A DNA stretch of 64,000 nucleotides from Paraburkholderia bryophila (lineage in GTDB: Bacteria; Pseudomonadota; Gammaproteobacteria; Burkholderiales; Burkholderiaceae). Positions 1-9,870 of this stretch are shown here, one piece after another. The stretch spans positions 60,857-124,856 of the forward strand of contig NZ_QLTK01000023.1 in the NCBI RefSeq assembly GCF_003269035.1. The letters are read 5' to 3'. Every line of letters starts with the position of its first letter. Position 1 is the stretch's first letter. A model generated the notes under the pieces. The model did not search any database. It was given only the letters and a program-made list of their open reading frames with translations, and was not told where the DNA came from. The position numbers and the translations under genes were made by a program.

Positions 1-2
1 AG

Positions 3-638
3 CCGTCGCACGGTAACGACATGGACACGTACGCGGACGATCTGGCCGCGGTGATCGACGCGCTCGACCTGAAAGGCGCAATGCTGGTAGGCCACTCGAC
101 GGGTGGCGGCGAAATCGCGCATTACGTCGGCCGTCACGGCACTGCGCGTGTCGCGAAGATGGTGCTGATCGGCGCCGTGCCGCCGATCATGGTCAAGACC
201 GAAAGCAACCCGAACGGTCTGCCGATGTCGGTGTTCGACGGCATTCGGGCGGGTGTCGCGAGCAACCGCTCGCAGTTCTATAAAGATCTTGCGGTGCCGT
301 TCTTCGGCTTCAACCGTCCGAACGCCAAGATCGAACAAGGCACGATCGACGAGTTCTGGCGCGAAGGCATGCTCGGTTCGATCAAAGGCCAGTACGATTG
401 CGTGAAAGAGTTCTCGGAAGTGGACTACACGGCCGATCTGAAGAAGATCGACGTGCCGACGCTGGTGCTGCACGGCGACGACGATCAGATCGTGCCGATC
501 GACCAGGCCGGCCGCATGTCGGCCAGGATCGTCAGGAACGCCACGCTGAAGGTCTATCCGGGCGCACCGCACGGCATGTGCACCACGGAAGCCGACAAGG
601 TCAACGCCGATCTGCTGGCGTTCCTGCAGCAAGGCTAA
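3..638 (+). CDS. Alpha/beta hydrolase (non-haem chloroperoxidase/esterase type), 5' end cut by window
   Basis: The reading frame is open from the left edge (P-S-H-G-N-D before the first ATG at 21), so the gene begins outside the window. The visible part carries the nucleophile elbow GHSTGGG, a late HGDDDQIVP segment holding the usual acidic residue, and a C-terminal GAPHGMC with the catalytic histidine. That is the Ser-Asp-His order of alpha/beta hydrolases. The sequence style is that of the cofactor-free haloperoxidase/arylesterase branch, which are cytoplasmic esterases that can also form peracids. The true substrate cannot be read from the sequence. It ends in TAA and converges on the efflux operon, with 143 bases between. 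Confidence 0.85.
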   Translation, partial: PSHGNDMDTYADDLAAVIDALDLKGAMLVGHSTGGGEIAHYVGRHGTARVAKMVLIGAVPPIMVKTESNPNGLPMSVFDGIRAGVASNRSQFYKDLAVPFFGFNRPNAKIEQGTIDEFWREGMLGSIKGQYDCVKEFSEVDYTADLKKIDVPTLVLHGDDDQIVPIDQAGRMSARIVRNATLKVYPGAPHGMCTTEADKVNADLLAFLQQG

Positions 639-781
639 GGTCAGGTCCGACGCCGACGGCTCGATCAGCCGGACAGCGCCCAAGGCTAAACCATCGTTCG
701 GCACCGTTCGGCTGCACCGCAGCCGGCGGTGCTGAATCGTTTCTCAGGCCGTGATCGATCAGGCGCCGGGCGTTCGAAGGT

Positions 782-1747
782 TCACGATGAATGACCGTCT
801 TTCGGCCTCAGCGTGACCGTGCAGGTCATGCCCATCGCGAGTTTCATCCCGGCCGGAATGTGGTCGAGATGCACCCGCACCGGCACGCGTTGCGCAAGCC
901 GTACCCACGTGAAGATCGGATTGACGTCCGCGAGCAGATCGCCATTGCTGGTCGGATTGTCGCGATCGGCGATCCCGCTCGCCAGGCTATCGACGTGCCC
1001 AAGAATCTCTTCGCCGCCCGACATCAGCCGCACCACCGCCCGATCGCCGACATGCACGTGCGGCAGCTTGGTTTCCTCGAAGTAACCGTAGACCCAGAAC
1101 GAATGCGAGTCGATCAGCGCCATCCGCGCGCTGCCGGCCGTGGCGAAATCGCCCGGATACAGATTCAAATTGGTGATGTAGCCGTCGGTCGGCGCGTGCA
1201 CTTCGCTGCGCGCGAGGTTGAGCGCTGCCGTCTGCTGCGCGACCTGTGCCGTCTTGACCTGCGCCTGGGCCGCGCTGTAAGCGGCGACGTCGGCGGCATA
1301 CGCGGCGGCCGACTGCTTCGCGAGCGACGCCGCGTCGACACGGCTTTCGTCGGAAATTACATCGCCCGCCAGATTGGCGCGCCGCGCCGCCTGCGCACGC
1401 TTCATCGCGAAGCCGGATTCGCTGCCGGCCATCTGCGCCTTGGCCTGCGCCACCTGCGCCTGAGCGCGCAGCAGATCGGCATCGGCCTGCGCCACCGCGT
1501 AGTGGAAACGCGCCGGATCGAGCACGAACAGAATGTCGCCCTTGCGCACGAACTGGTTGTCTTTCACCCGCACTTCGCTGACGAGTCCGGATACGTCGGT
1601 GGCGACCTGCACGACTTGCGCGCGAACCCGGCCGTCGCGCGTCCACGGCGAAAACATGTAGTCGAGCCACAGCAGGCGCACCAGCAGAATCGCCACGACG
1701 AGAAGGGTAAGCGTGAAGGCTGCACGCAGCAGGGATTGCGTTTTCAT
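782..1747 (-). CDS. HlyD-family periplasmic adaptor of an aromatic-acid-type efflux pump
   Basis: A protein of 321 residues starting MKTQSLLRAAF. A single N-terminal membrane segment (about residues 7-29) is followed by a lipoyl/barrel-sandwich half (VRAQVVQVATDVSGLV), a long alanine/glutamine-rich coiled coil (about residues 90-180) and the second lipoyl half (VHAPTDGYITNLNLYPGDF). This is the membrane fusion layout of EmrA/AaeA-type adaptors, which bridge an inner-membrane transporter to an outer-membrane channel. The open frame extends 44 codons upstream, but the ATG at 1747 sits directly before the signal-anchor and is preferred. It is the last gene of a four-gene operon with FUSC, NodT-type channel and DUF1656 genes, as in aaeXAB of enterobacteria. 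Function inferred: export of hydroxylated aromatic acids or similar compounds. Confidence 0.85.
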   Translation of the reverse strand: MKTQSLLRAAFTLTLLVVAILLVRLLWLDYMFSPWTRDGRVRAQVVQVATDVSGLVSEVRVKDNQFVRKGDILFVLDPARFHYAVAQADADLLRAQAQVAQAKAQMAGSESGFAMKRAQAARRANLAGDVISDESRVDAASLAKQSAAAYAADVAAYSAAQAQVKTAQVAQQTAALNLARSEVHAPTDGYITNLNLYPGDFATAGSARMALIDSHSFWVYGYFEETKLPHVHVGDRAVVRLMSGGEEILGHVDSLASGIADRDNPTSNGDLLADVNPIFTWVRLAQRVPVRVHLDHIPAGMKLAMGMTCTVTLRPKDGHSS

Positions 1748-1803
1748 GATCGTGGCCGGACGTAGGCGGTCGGTGAATTCACGGAAGCGTTTCGGTTGCG
1801 CGC

Positions 1804-2004
1804 TTATTGCCGCAATAACAGCGCGATGCCGCTGAACAGCGCGGCGAACAAGGCGATACGGAAGAGCCCCGGGTGCCACGCATAGCGATAGACGCCGAGC
1901 CGCGCCAGCACCAGATCGAGCAGGAAGAACAGCAGCGCGCAGCCGACCAGAATCGGCAGCAGACCCGGCACCAGCAGCGAGAACAGATCAATTTCGCCCG
2001 GCAT
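1804..2004 (-). CDS. DUF1656 small membrane protein (AaeX-like)
   Basis: A 66-residue protein with two strongly hydrophobic stretches (about residues 8-32 and 46-64) separated by a short polar segment with RLGVYRYAWHPGLF. This length and pattern fit the DUF1656/AaeX family, inner-membrane proteins found almost always between FUSC and HlyD genes. It overlaps the end of the upstream channel gene by 17 bases, and 56 bases separate it from the adaptor gene, so it is surely co-transcribed. The family has no established biochemical role; assistance to pump assembly is a guess. Confidence 0.85.
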   Translation of the reverse strand: MPGEIDLFSLLVPGLLPILVGCALLFFLLDLVLARLGVYRYAWHPGLFRIALFAALFSGIALLLRQ

Positions 2005-3487
2005 CGCCGGCTCCTTTCGACACCTCGTCGGTCGTTGCGGACGCGAACCCGCCGCCCAGCTCTTTCATCAACAGCGCCCACGCGTCGAGGCGTTTCGCCT
2101 GAATCTGCGCGAGGCTTTCCTCCTGCTGCAACTGCTCGTTCTGCGCGGCCAGCACGTTCAGAAATTCCGTGATGCCGCTGCGATAACCGGTATCGGCCAG
2201 CCGGAACGAGCGGCGCGCCGACGCGAGCGTGCTTTCCACCGACGCCTGCTGCTGATCGAGCGAGCGTAGCGACACCACCTGACTCGCCACGCCCTGCATG
2301 GCGTTCACCACGCTCTGGTTGTACGAATCGACTGCGGCATCGCGCGAGGCAACCGCTACGCCGTATTGACCGCGCCGTCGTCCGCCGTCGAAGATCGGCA
2401 GCGAGATCGCCGCGCCGACGCCGTGTCCCATGCCGTCGCTATTCAGAAAATTGAAGAAGCCGCCGAAGGTCGCCGCCGAGCCGAGCGACGCCGTGGCCAG
2501 CAGGTCGATGTCCGGATAGAAGTTGGCGTGCGCGGCATCGATGCCCTTATCCGCTTCGAGCACACGCCAGCGCCCCGCCACCACGTCCGGGCGATGGCCG
2601 AGCAGGTCCACCGGTAGCGACGCGGGCAACGCGACCGGCACGCTCAAGGCGAGGCTGGGACGGTGCAGCGTGTCGCCGTAGCCCGGTCCTTTGCCGGCCA
2701 GCCCGGCGAGGCCAAGACGGGTCAATGCAAGCTGCTGCTGCGCCTGCTGCACACGCGTCGTGCTCGTCGCGAACTGGGTGGCGGCCTGGCTGACTTCGAG
2801 CTGACTGCCCACGCCCGCTTGCCAGCGGCGCGTCGCGATGTCGAGGGTGTGCTGCTGCTCGTCCTGCATCGCGCGGTAGACGTCCAGCAACGCGTACTGC
2901 AACGACAACTGCACATAACTGCGCACCACGGCGGTCTGCAATTCGAGCTCGGCGAAGCGCGCGTCGGCGGCCGTCGCATGCAGATTGTCGAGCGCGCCTT
3001 CGCGAAACGCGCGGTTTTTGCCCCACAAATCGAGGTCGTAGGAGAGATCCGCCTGAATGCTGTTGCTCCACACCGTCGTGCCGCCCGGCGGCGCGGGTGT
3101 CGTGTAGCGGGCATAGCGGCGGCGTTCGAAACTGCCGTCGGCATCGAGTTGCGGCAGTTCGGCCGCACCGGCGATCTGTAGCTGGAAGCGCGCCGCGTCG
3201 ATCCGGGCTTCGACCGCGCGCAAGCCGGGATTGCCGGCGGTGGCGTCCTGCACCAGTGCGTCGAGCTGCGGGTCGCGCCACTGTTGCCACCAGCGGTCGG
3301 TGGGCCACTTCGCGTCCTGCTGGGTGGCGCGCAATGCAGCGCCTGCATCGAGCGACGCCGGGTCGATCGGCGACTCGCGGGGATGGATGCCGCCGCTGTC
3401 GATGCACGCGCCGAGCAGCGGCGCACACGCGAGCGCTACCACGATCGCTCGCCATCTCGTCGAGTTGAACAGCCGACGCGTGTTCAT
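1988..3487 (-). CDS. NodT-type outer membrane efflux lipoprotein (TolC family)
   Basis: A protein of 499 residues. The chosen ATG at 3487 gives a lipoprotein signal with lipobox LLGAC (Cys about residue 26). The body has the two repeated outer-membrane-efflux domains, rich in Ala/Gln coiled coil, with the typical phrases WWQQWRDPQLDALV near the start, DLLGHRPDVVAGRWRVLEAD in the middle and GYRSGITEFLNVLAAQ near the end. Proteins of this kind form trimeric channels crossing the outer membrane and periplasm. The start overlaps the FUSC stop as ATGA, and the end overlaps DUF1656 by 17 bases, showing translational coupling. A longer upstream reading frame exists but is only antisense-type filler inside the FUSC gene. 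Confidence 0.9.
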   Translation of the reverse strand: MNTRRLFNSTRWRAIVVALACAPLLGACIDSGGIHPRESPIDPASLDAGAALRATQQDAKWPTDRWWQQWRDPQLDALVQDATAGNPGLRAVEARIDAARFQLQIAGAAELPQLDADGSFERRRYARYTTPAPPGGTTVWSNSIQADLSYDLDLWGKNRAFREGALDNLHATAADARFAELELQTAVVRSYVQLSLQYALLDVYRAMQDEQQHTLDIATRRWQAGVGSQLEVSQAATQFATSTTRVQQAQQQLALTRLGLAGLAGKGPGYGDTLHRPSLALSVPVALPASLPVDLLGHRPDVVAGRWRVLEADKGIDAAHANFYPDIDLLATASLGSAATFGGFFNFLNSDGMGHGVGAAISLPIFDGGRRRGQYGVAVASRDAAVDSYNQSVVNAMQGVASQVVSLRSLDQQQASVESTLASARRSFRLADTGYRSGITEFLNVLAAQNEQLQQEESLAQIQAKRLDAWALLMKELGGGFASATTDEVSKGAGDAGRN

Positions 3488-5661
3488 GCTGCCGCTCCCG
3501 CGGTTTGCCACAGCCACACAGTATCGTCCTGCAAGGTCAGTTCGGTGAAGTGCAGCAACGCGCGCATCCGGCAATGCGCGAGCATCGCGGCATCCACCGT
3601 GTCGGCATGCACCATCGGCAGCACCTCCAGCGCGCGCCGCGTCGCGGCCAACGCGGCTTGAGCGGCCGGCGGCGCCGCATTGCAGAATAGCTCGGCGAGC
3701 GCCGCCAGCCACGCGTCCTGCGCGGCGGGCCAGGCGGACGGCAACGTGCCGCCGAGTCGTTCCGTATCCAGCCGCATCTGGATCATCGCGCGGCCAATCT
3801 CCAGCGCGGCGAACGCCCAGCCGATCAGACGATTGCGATCCACGCGCGGATCGACCGGCGCCGCCGCGATCTGGATGATGAAATCGCGCAGACTCAATTC
3901 GAAACTGTAAAGCAGATCGTCGAGATCGTCGTCACGCGCACTGTCGGCCACCAGCGCGCGAATCTGCTTCAGGTACTGTGCGGAAATCCAGTCGCCCGCG
4001 CGCGGCACGATGATCGAGAACGCGACCGCTGCAGCGGCGATGCCGACCAGCAGCGCAAAGCCGGTATCGAGGTAAGCGCTCGGGTTATAAACCGTCGGAT
4101 TGGAAATGCTGACGATGAAACAGAAATAGATGCAGAAGCCGAGCCCGAGCACCGCCGTCCTCGCGAACGAATTCACGTAGCTGCCGACCATTACGAAGAT
4201 CGCGATGGTCGCCGCGAGCAACGGAAAGTTATCGAAGCGCGGCAACAGAAAAAAGTTGAAGCCGAAGCCCGCCAGCCAGCCGGCCATACAACCGCCGAAA
4301 ATCTGCCAGCTCACCACCGCCGGGTTCGGCACGAGCGCGAACAGCGCACTCGTAATCGCCACCGCGACGATCGCACTCGAGCCGTTCACCCACCCGGACG
4401 CGAGCCACGCCGCGCCGACCGCGAGTACGGCGATCGCCGCGCGCGCGCCGGCCACCAGCGCCGCCGTGCGGTTGGCCGTGGCACGCGTCCGGCCGATCCG
4501 GCTGAGCGCCTGAAACACCGACAGGCTCCACGACTGGCGGTCTTCGACCCGCGCGTCGACATAAGCGCGGCACAGCAGGCGCAGATCGGCGATCGAAAAG
4601 AACAGCGCCGCGCCGGTGGTCGCCGCGAACTGGCGCTGCTGCGGCGCGTGCCCGTCCAGCGACTCAAGCAGGCGCTGCAAGTGCGCGGGCAGCGCCTGTT
4701 CGAACGCGTCGAGACGGGCCAGCATGGTCTGCACCTGGTCGAGCGCGACCGGTTCCGCGAGGCGCTGGTCCGGCACGATGGCGAGCAGGTCGCCGAGCAG
4801 TTGGTCGACGACCGCCCGCACGCGCGGACCGGCTTCGGCGGCGACCCGGACCTTCAACTGATGCAGCGCGTGAATCCACGCCACGGTATCGAGAAAGCTC
4901 CGGTCGAGATCGAGAAACAGGTGGTTGTGCAAACGGATCGACGGATCTTCGAAAACCGCGCCGCTGCGCAACGTTTCCACGCCTGCCCGCTCGCGGATCA
5001 GGTCGAGAAACAGGTCGAACCCGGCAACGGCGGCCGTGCGTTCGAGCACGGCATGCAACGCATTCAACAGATGCGTGAAGTTGCGCTGGCTGGATGCGTA
5101 AAGCGCGGGCGTGACGCGCTGCGGAAACACCGCGGCGCTGATCACGCTCGAGCAGACCACGCCGATCACCACTTCGCTTACGGTGAACACGACATTGTCG
5201 AACACGCCATAGGGATTCGACCACGCGGGCATCGCGGTGATCGCGGTGCCGTAGCCCGCCAGCACGAAACCATACGACTGGAAATTGCGGTAGTACGACG
5301 CGCCGAACACGCAGGCGCCGATCCACGCCGCCAACGCGAGAAAGAACAGCAGCGGCTGCTGCGGGAACAATGCGATCAGCACGAGCCCCGCCAGACTGCC
5401 GCACACCATGCCAAGCCCGCGATAGAAACCACGCGCGATGACCATGCCGCTTTGCTGATGCATCATCACGATCACGCACGACACCATCGCCGTGCCCGGC
5501 GTGCGCAGCGCCAAACGCATGCACAAACCCATCGCCAGCGTCGCGGCCAGGGCGACCTTGACGATGTGAAGCAGGCGCGGGGCGTCGTCGCTCCAGTACG
5601 CCTTCCACTCGCCGCGCAGGCGCGGCGGGACCGCGCCGTCGGCATCCGCGGGCGGGGTCAT
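3484..5661 (-). CDS. FUSC-family inner-membrane transporter (AaeB-like)
   Basis: A protein of 725 residues with two clusters of hydrophobic helices (about residues 30-180 and 390-540), each followed by a large soluble domain. This duplicated plan is typical of FUSC/AaeB and fusaric-acid resistance transporters. The N-terminal cluster carries HIVKVALAATLAMGLCMRLA and the second VAGARAAIAVLAVGAAWLASG. It is the first gene of the operon and the likely energy-coupled pump for aromatic acids. The divergent LysR gene 255 bases upstream is the natural candidate regulator, matching the aaeR-aaeXAB arrangement. Confidence 0.88.
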   Translation of the reverse strand: MTPPADADGAVPPRLRGEWKAYWSDDAPRLLHIVKVALAATLAMGLCMRLALRTPGTAMVSCVIVMMHQQSGMVIARGFYRGLGMVCGSLAGLVLIALFPQQPLLFFLALAAWIGACVFGASYYRNFQSYGFVLAGYGTAITAMPAWSNPYGVFDNVVFTVSEVVIGVVCSSVISAAVFPQRVTPALYASSQRNFTHLLNALHAVLERTAAVAGFDLFLDLIRERAGVETLRSGAVFEDPSIRLHNHLFLDLDRSFLDTVAWIHALHQLKVRVAAEAGPRVRAVVDQLLGDLLAIVPDQRLAEPVALDQVQTMLARLDAFEQALPAHLQRLLESLDGHAPQQRQFAATTGAALFFSIADLRLLCRAYVDARVEDRQSWSLSVFQALSRIGRTRATANRTAALVAGARAAIAVLAVGAAWLASGWVNGSSAIVAVAITSALFALVPNPAVVSWQIFGGCMAGWLAGFGFNFFLLPRFDNFPLLAATIAIFVMVGSYVNSFARTAVLGLGFCIYFCFIVSISNPTVYNPSAYLDTGFALLVGIAAAAVAFSIIVPRAGDWISAQYLKQIRALVADSARDDDLDDLLYSFELSLRDFIIQIAAAPVDPRVDRNRLIGWAFAALEIGRAMIQMRLDTERLGGTLPSAWPAAQDAWLAALAELFCNAAPPAAQAALAATRRALEVLPMVHADTVDAAMLAHCRMRALLHFTELTLQDDTVWLWQTAGAAA

Positions 5662-5916
5662 AGGGCAGTCGTCGAGCGCTGGGTGAGCATGGGTGGAGGG
5701 CCAGGAAGTCCGCGAGATAGCCGGGCGCCGTCCGGCGGCCGCAATCTGCCAAGGCTAGGCTAGCGCGTCAAAAATGTCCTGAACGGGACTAAAAAGACCT
5801 TAATGAATCGGGCTCCGGTGCGCAAATAAAAAAGCCGCGCCGGTCGTTGGAAGCCATTAGCGAAACGACCGGAATCCAGTATGCTGGCGTACTTCACGCC
5901 CCTCCCGCCGTTTGCC
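5662..5916. promoter_or_regulatory. Divergent control region between the efflux operon and the LysR gene
   Basis: This 255-base gap lies between two divergent genes. It is noticeably more AT-rich around 5765-5835 than its surroundings. It contains TAAAAAGACCTTAAT at 5790-5804, almost repeated at 22350-22363 in front of another operon. No confident -35/-10 pair can be assigned by eye. LysR proteins usually act from such divergent gaps, so binding here is the expected mode of control, but no site has been shown. Confidence 0.4.
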
Positions 5917-6837
5917 ATGAATCTCTCTTTCGAAGTGCTGCAGGTGCTCGACGCCATCGACCGGACCGGCACCTTCGCCAGTGCGGCCGAAACGCTGCAC
6001 AAGGTGCCGTCGTCGTTGACGTATCTGGTCCAGAAGCTGGAACTCGATCTCGGCGTCAAGCTGTTCGACCGCAGCGGCAGGCGCGCCATGCTCACGCATG
6101 CCGGGCGCGTGGTGGTCGAGGAAGGGCGCCGTCTTCTGCAGGCGGCGGAAGACCTCGAATGCAAGGCCAAGCGCATCCAGCACGGCTGGGAAACCGAACT
6201 GCATATCGCGGTCGACGAAATCATCCCGTTCGACCTGCTGTGGGATCACGTCAGCGATTTTTACAAGCTGAAACTGGACACCCGCCTGCATCTGTCGAAA
6301 GAAGTGCTGGGCGGCTCGTGGGACGCGCTGCTGACACGTCGCGCGGACCTGGTGGTCGGCGCGGCGGGCGAGCCGCCGGCGATTCCCAATCTGATGGCGA
6401 AGCCGATCGGCTCGTTAAAGCATGTCTTCGTGGTCGCGCCGGATCATCCGCTCGCGTCCATGCCGGGCCCGCTAACGCAAGAGGTGGTGGCGAAATATCG
6501 CGTGGTGGCGATCGGCGACACGTCGCGCAAGCTGGCGCCGCGCACCATCGCGATTGCCGAAAACCAGGAGGTCATGACGGTCCCCACGCTCGAAGCGAAA
6601 CTCGCCGCGCAGATCCGCGGTCTGGCGGCCGGCACGATTCCGGAATGCCTCGCCGCCGAGCCGCTGAGCCGGGGTGAACTGGTGCAGAAGGAAGTCATTG
6701 GCATGCGGCACACCACGCATTTTTATCTTGCGTGGCGCGGCGACGAAACGGGTAAGGCATTGCGTTGGTGGGTCGAGCAACTGGACCGGCCGGACCTGAT
6801 CGACGAGGTCGCGCAACAACGCACCATGCACGGCTGA
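5917..6837 (+). CDS. LysR-family transcriptional regulator
   Basis: A 306-residue protein if the ATG at 5917 (MNLSFEVLQVLD) is used. An ATG at 5881 would add 12 residues, but family members start at the MNL position. The N-terminal winged helix-turn-helix (about residues 3-62) contains GTFASAAETLHKVPSSLTYLVQKLE and LFDRSGRRAMLTHAG. The rest is a periplasmic-binding-protein-like effector domain. It is divergent from the efflux operon, so it probably senses the pump's substrate and activates it, as AaeR does, although the sequence belongs to a different LysR subgroup from enterobacterial AaeR. Confidence 0.88.
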   Translation: MNLSFEVLQVLDAIDRTGTFASAAETLHKVPSSLTYLVQKLELDLGVKLFDRSGRRAMLTHAGRVVVEEGRRLLQAAEDLECKAKRIQHGWETELHIAVDEIIPFDLLWDHVSDFYKLKLDTRLHLSKEVLGGSWDALLTRRADLVVGAAGEPPAIPNLMAKPIGSLKHVFVVAPDHPLASMPGPLTQEVVAKYRVVAIGDTSRKLAPRTIAIAENQEVMTVPTLEAKLAAQIRGLAAGTIPECLAAEPLSRGELVQKEVIGMRHTTHFYLAWRGDETGKALRWWVEQLDRPDLIDEVAQQRTMHG

Positions 6838-6846
6838 ACAGGCGGC

Positions 6847-9800
6847 CTAGTCGCGCTCTACAACGTTGCTTCGAGCCGGTTCGTCGAATGAATCCATTCG
6901 GGTGCGGGGAATTCTGGCGGAAGGGGTCGAGCCGGTAGAGGCATTGGAGACCGCAGAGGCAGAAGCGCCGCCCTGCTCGCCGGCCGCCGCCGAAGCGATC
7001 AGCAGCACCGTGGTCGCGGCCTTGAAATCGTCCCAGTCGAGCCCTTCGGTCAACTTCGCACACGCCGAACTCAGCAACCGTGCGGCCTCCGCACTACGAC
7101 CTTGCGCGTGCCACAGCGCGCCCAGACTGGTCGCCGCGCGCAGTTGCAACGAACGGCAGCCTTGCGCAAGCGAATCTTCCAGCGCCGCGATCAGACAGTC
7201 CTCCGCATCCCGCGCGACGATCTCCGGCAGCGGCGCGCCCGCCTGCGTCATCAGCAGCAACTCGCCGTGAATACGTCTGAGCTCGCCGGCATACCAGTGG
7301 TCGCCGGCTTCGTCGCAGCGCAGCAGCGCGCCGGTCACCGCGGCGACGCCCTCGTCCCGCCGACCCGCGCGGCCAAGCGCGAGACTGTACTGGCCGATCA
7401 GCATCGCGCGCGGCGCGCCGAATTCGAGCGACTCGAGATGCTCCAGCGCGACACGGAATGCATGCAGACGCTCGGGGCTGACGTCGTCCAGCGAGCGCAG
7501 GTATTCGCCGAAACAGCGGCAACAGACTTGTGCAACGTTCAAGCCCGCGTGCGTCGCGACTTCGTGCAGCAACGCGAGCGCCTGCGCTGCGCGTTCGCGC
7601 TTACCCGATAGCAGCGTGAGCGGCACCAGCGCCTCGACCAGTACGTAGCATTTGCCGATTGCCTGTTGCTGATTGCACGCATCGACGACGCACGCCTCGG
7701 CGTGCCGCAACGCCTGCTCGCGCCAACCCTGCAACCACAGCACGCGCGCCAGCGTCGCGCGGCCGACAACGCCTTGATCGACCGAGCGACCGAGCGGCAG
7801 ACCATGCCGCGCGCTATCGCAGCGCAGCAGCAGTTGCTCGATCGACGCACGCGCCTGCTGCTGATCGCCCGCATAGTGCGAGGCGATACCCAGCACCCGG
7901 TATGCGAGCACCGCGTTGCCCGCGTCGCCGGTTTCGGCCGCGCGCGATGCGAAGCGCTTCGCGAACGCCAGCGCATTGCGCGCCGCGCCGGACGACTGGC
8001 TCGCGTTCCACATGCCCCACAAGGCCCGCGCCTCGAACGGCGCATCGCCGAGCGCGATCGCCGACGCCAGAATCTCGGACCAGAGACCGAGCGTTTCGCG
8101 ATTCGGTCCGTTGACGTAGACCAGCGCCGCGCCGAGCGCCGCCTGCAGTTCCATCCGAACCCGCAGATGGTGGGTGGAGCGCGAGCCGTAGTGCGTGGAC
8201 GTGACGGCGTCGAGCGCCCGTCGCGCCCACATGCAGCATTCGTCGACCAGCGAGAGTTCATAAAGCAGAAAGACAGTCTTCACGGCCAGCGTCTCGGCGA
8301 GTGCTTCATCGCCTTTGGGCGAGAGCGCCCAGCCGAGCGCCGCGCGCACGTCGTCGAGCAGCGCCCGCATGCGCTGATACCAGGCGTCCGGGAACGCGTT
8401 CGACAGGTCCGCGCGACCCTGCGCCTCGCGCTCCAGCAAACTCAGAAAGTAACGCGCATGCTGCAGCGTGACGGTGCGCCGCTCGCCGTTGTCTTCGAGC
8501 TTCTGTATCGCGTAGGCTCGCATGGTCTCCAGCAGGCGATAGCTGGCGCGGCCGCCTTCCACGCGCGTGACCACCAGCGATTTTTCGACCAGTCCCGAGA
8601 CGGCGGCGATCACGTCGAGTTCGCGCATCGTGTCGTCGCCGGCTACCGCGATGGCCGCTTCCATCGTGAAGCTGTTAACGAAGATGCCGAGCCGGCGCAG
8701 CGTGGCGCGTTCGGCGTCGTCGAGCAGCGCATGGCTCCAGTCGAGCGTCGCTTTCAAGGTCTGATGGCGCGGCAATGCCGTGCGATTGCCGCCGGTCAGC
8801 ATATTGAAGCGGTCGTCGAGATGGCCGGCCAGCGTCTCGATGCCGAGTATCGCCGCGCGCGCCGCCGCCAGTTCGATCGCGAGCGGTATGCCGTCGAGAC
8901 GGCGGCATACCTCGCCGGTCAAATGGATGCTTCTCTCGTCGGACGAAAAGCGCGTGTCGATGGCGCGGGCGCGCGCCAGGAACAGTTCGACCGCACTGCA
9001 TTGCAGCACCTCCTGACTGGGATCGTCCTGCGCCGGCACTTCGAGCGAAGCGACCCAGTAAAGATGCTCGTCGGCAACGCGCAGCGGCTCCCGGCTCGTC
9101 GCCAGCACGCGCAGTGTGGGGCTCACGTTCAGTAGCGTCTCGGCCAGTTCCGCGGCCGGCCCGAGCACATGCTCGCAGTTGTCGAGCACGAACAGCATGC
9201 GCCGCCCGGCGATCTGCCGGGTGATAGTGGCAAGCGTCAGGGGACCCATCGCCGGCGTGACGCCGACGCTGGCCGCGAACGCGGCCAGCACCCCGCTCGC
9301 GTCGGTAGCGCTAGCCAGCGAGATCAGGTAGACGCCATCGGCAAAAAGCGCGAGCAAGCCGCGCGCGACCTCGACCGCGAGACGGGTCTTGCCGATGCCG
9401 CCCGAGCCGACCAGCGTCACGTGGCGACCCGTTGCCAACGCGAGCGCAATGTCGTCGAGCGCTTGGTCGCGACCGATCAGCGGCGAGTAGCTGCCGGGCA
9501 GGTTATGCGGAGTGGCGCGATCAGGGGTGGCGCGCTCGGCCACCTGTTCTGCGTGGTTCGCCTCGTCGAGCGTTTTCGGGGCGCGGCTCTGCAGCAACCG
9601 GTAGCCCCGGCCGGACACCGTGCGAATCAGTCCGCGACTTTCGCCGAGCATCTTGCGTAGTGCCGACATATGCACTTGCAGATTGTTTTCCTCGACGATC
9701 GCATTCGGCCAGACGGCCTTCAGCATCTCGTTCTTCGACACCAGTTCGCCGTTCGCGGCGATCAGCACGGCCAGCATATCGAACGCGCGGCTGCCCAGCC

Positions 9801-9870
9801 GGACGGGCTTACCATCGGCGAGCACTTCCCGGCGTTCGAGATCGACCAGAAGCGAACCTATGCGAATCAT
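6847..9870 (-). CDS. Large regulator: OmpR-type winged helix + STAND-like ATPase + helical repeats
   Basis: A protein of 1007 residues from the ATG at 9870 (MIRIGSLLVD). Residues 1-95 are an OmpR/CadC-type winged helix (KPVRLGSRAFDMLAVL, LRKMLG, TVSGRGYRLL). An NTPase follows with Walker A GSGGIGKT at 155-162 and Walker B RMLFVLD at 224-230. The C-terminal half is Ala/Leu-rich helical repeat sequence resembling TPRs. There is no receiver domain and no membrane helix. Proteins of this plan resemble AfsR/MalT-type STAND regulators that couple nucleotide-driven assembly to DNA binding. It has a paralogue at 13839-16835. It converges on the LysR gene with only 9 bases between them. The inducing signal and targets are unknown. 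Confidence 0.82.
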   Translation of the reverse strand: MIRIGSLLVDLERREVLADGKPVRLGSRAFDMLAVLIAANGELVSKNEMLKAVWPNAIVEENNLQVHMSALRKMLGESRGLIRTVSGRGYRLLQSRAPKTLDEANHAEQVAERATPDRATPHNLPGSYSPLIGRDQALDDIALALATGRHVTLVGSGGIGKTRLAVEVARGLLALFADGVYLISLASATDASGVLAAFAASVGVTPAMGPLTLATITRQIAGRRMLFVLDNCEHVLGPAAELAETLLNVSPTLRVLATSREPLRVADEHLYWVASLEVPAQDDPSQEVLQCSAVELFLARARAIDTRFSSDERSIHLTGEVCRRLDGIPLAIELAAARAAILGIETLAGHLDDRFNMLTGGNRTALPRHQTLKATLDWSHALLDDAERATLRRLGIFVNSFTMEAAIAVAGDDTMRELDVIAAVSGLVEKSLVVTRVEGGRASYRLLETMRAYAIQKLEDNGERRTVTLQHARYFLSLLEREAQGRADLSNAFPDAWYQRMRALLDDVRAALGWALSPKGDEALAETLAVKTVFLLYELSLVDECCMWARRALDAVTSTHYGSRSTHHLRVRMELQAALGAALVYVNGPNRETLGLWSEILASAIALGDAPFEARALWGMWNASQSSGAARNALAFAKRFASRAAETGDAGNAVLAYRVLGIASHYAGDQQQARASIEQLLLRCDSARHGLPLGRSVDQGVVGRATLARVLWLQGWREQALRHAEACVVDACNQQQAIGKCYVLVEALVPLTLLSGKRERAAQALALLHEVATHAGLNVAQVCCRCFGEYLRSLDDVSPERLHAFRVALEHLESLEFGAPRAMLIGQYSLALGRAGRRDEGVAAVTGALLRCDEAGDHWYAGELRRIHGELLLMTQAGAPLPEIVARDAEDCLIAALEDSLAQGCRSLQLRAATSLGALWHAQGRSAEAARLLSSACAKLTEGLDWDDFKAATTVLLIASAAAGEQGGASASAVSNASTGSTPSARIPRTRMDSFDEPARSNVVERD

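Noticed and set aside
2366..3661. Several plus-strand open frames inside the efflux operon
   Set aside because: All lie opposite the NodT-type channel gene with shadow composition.
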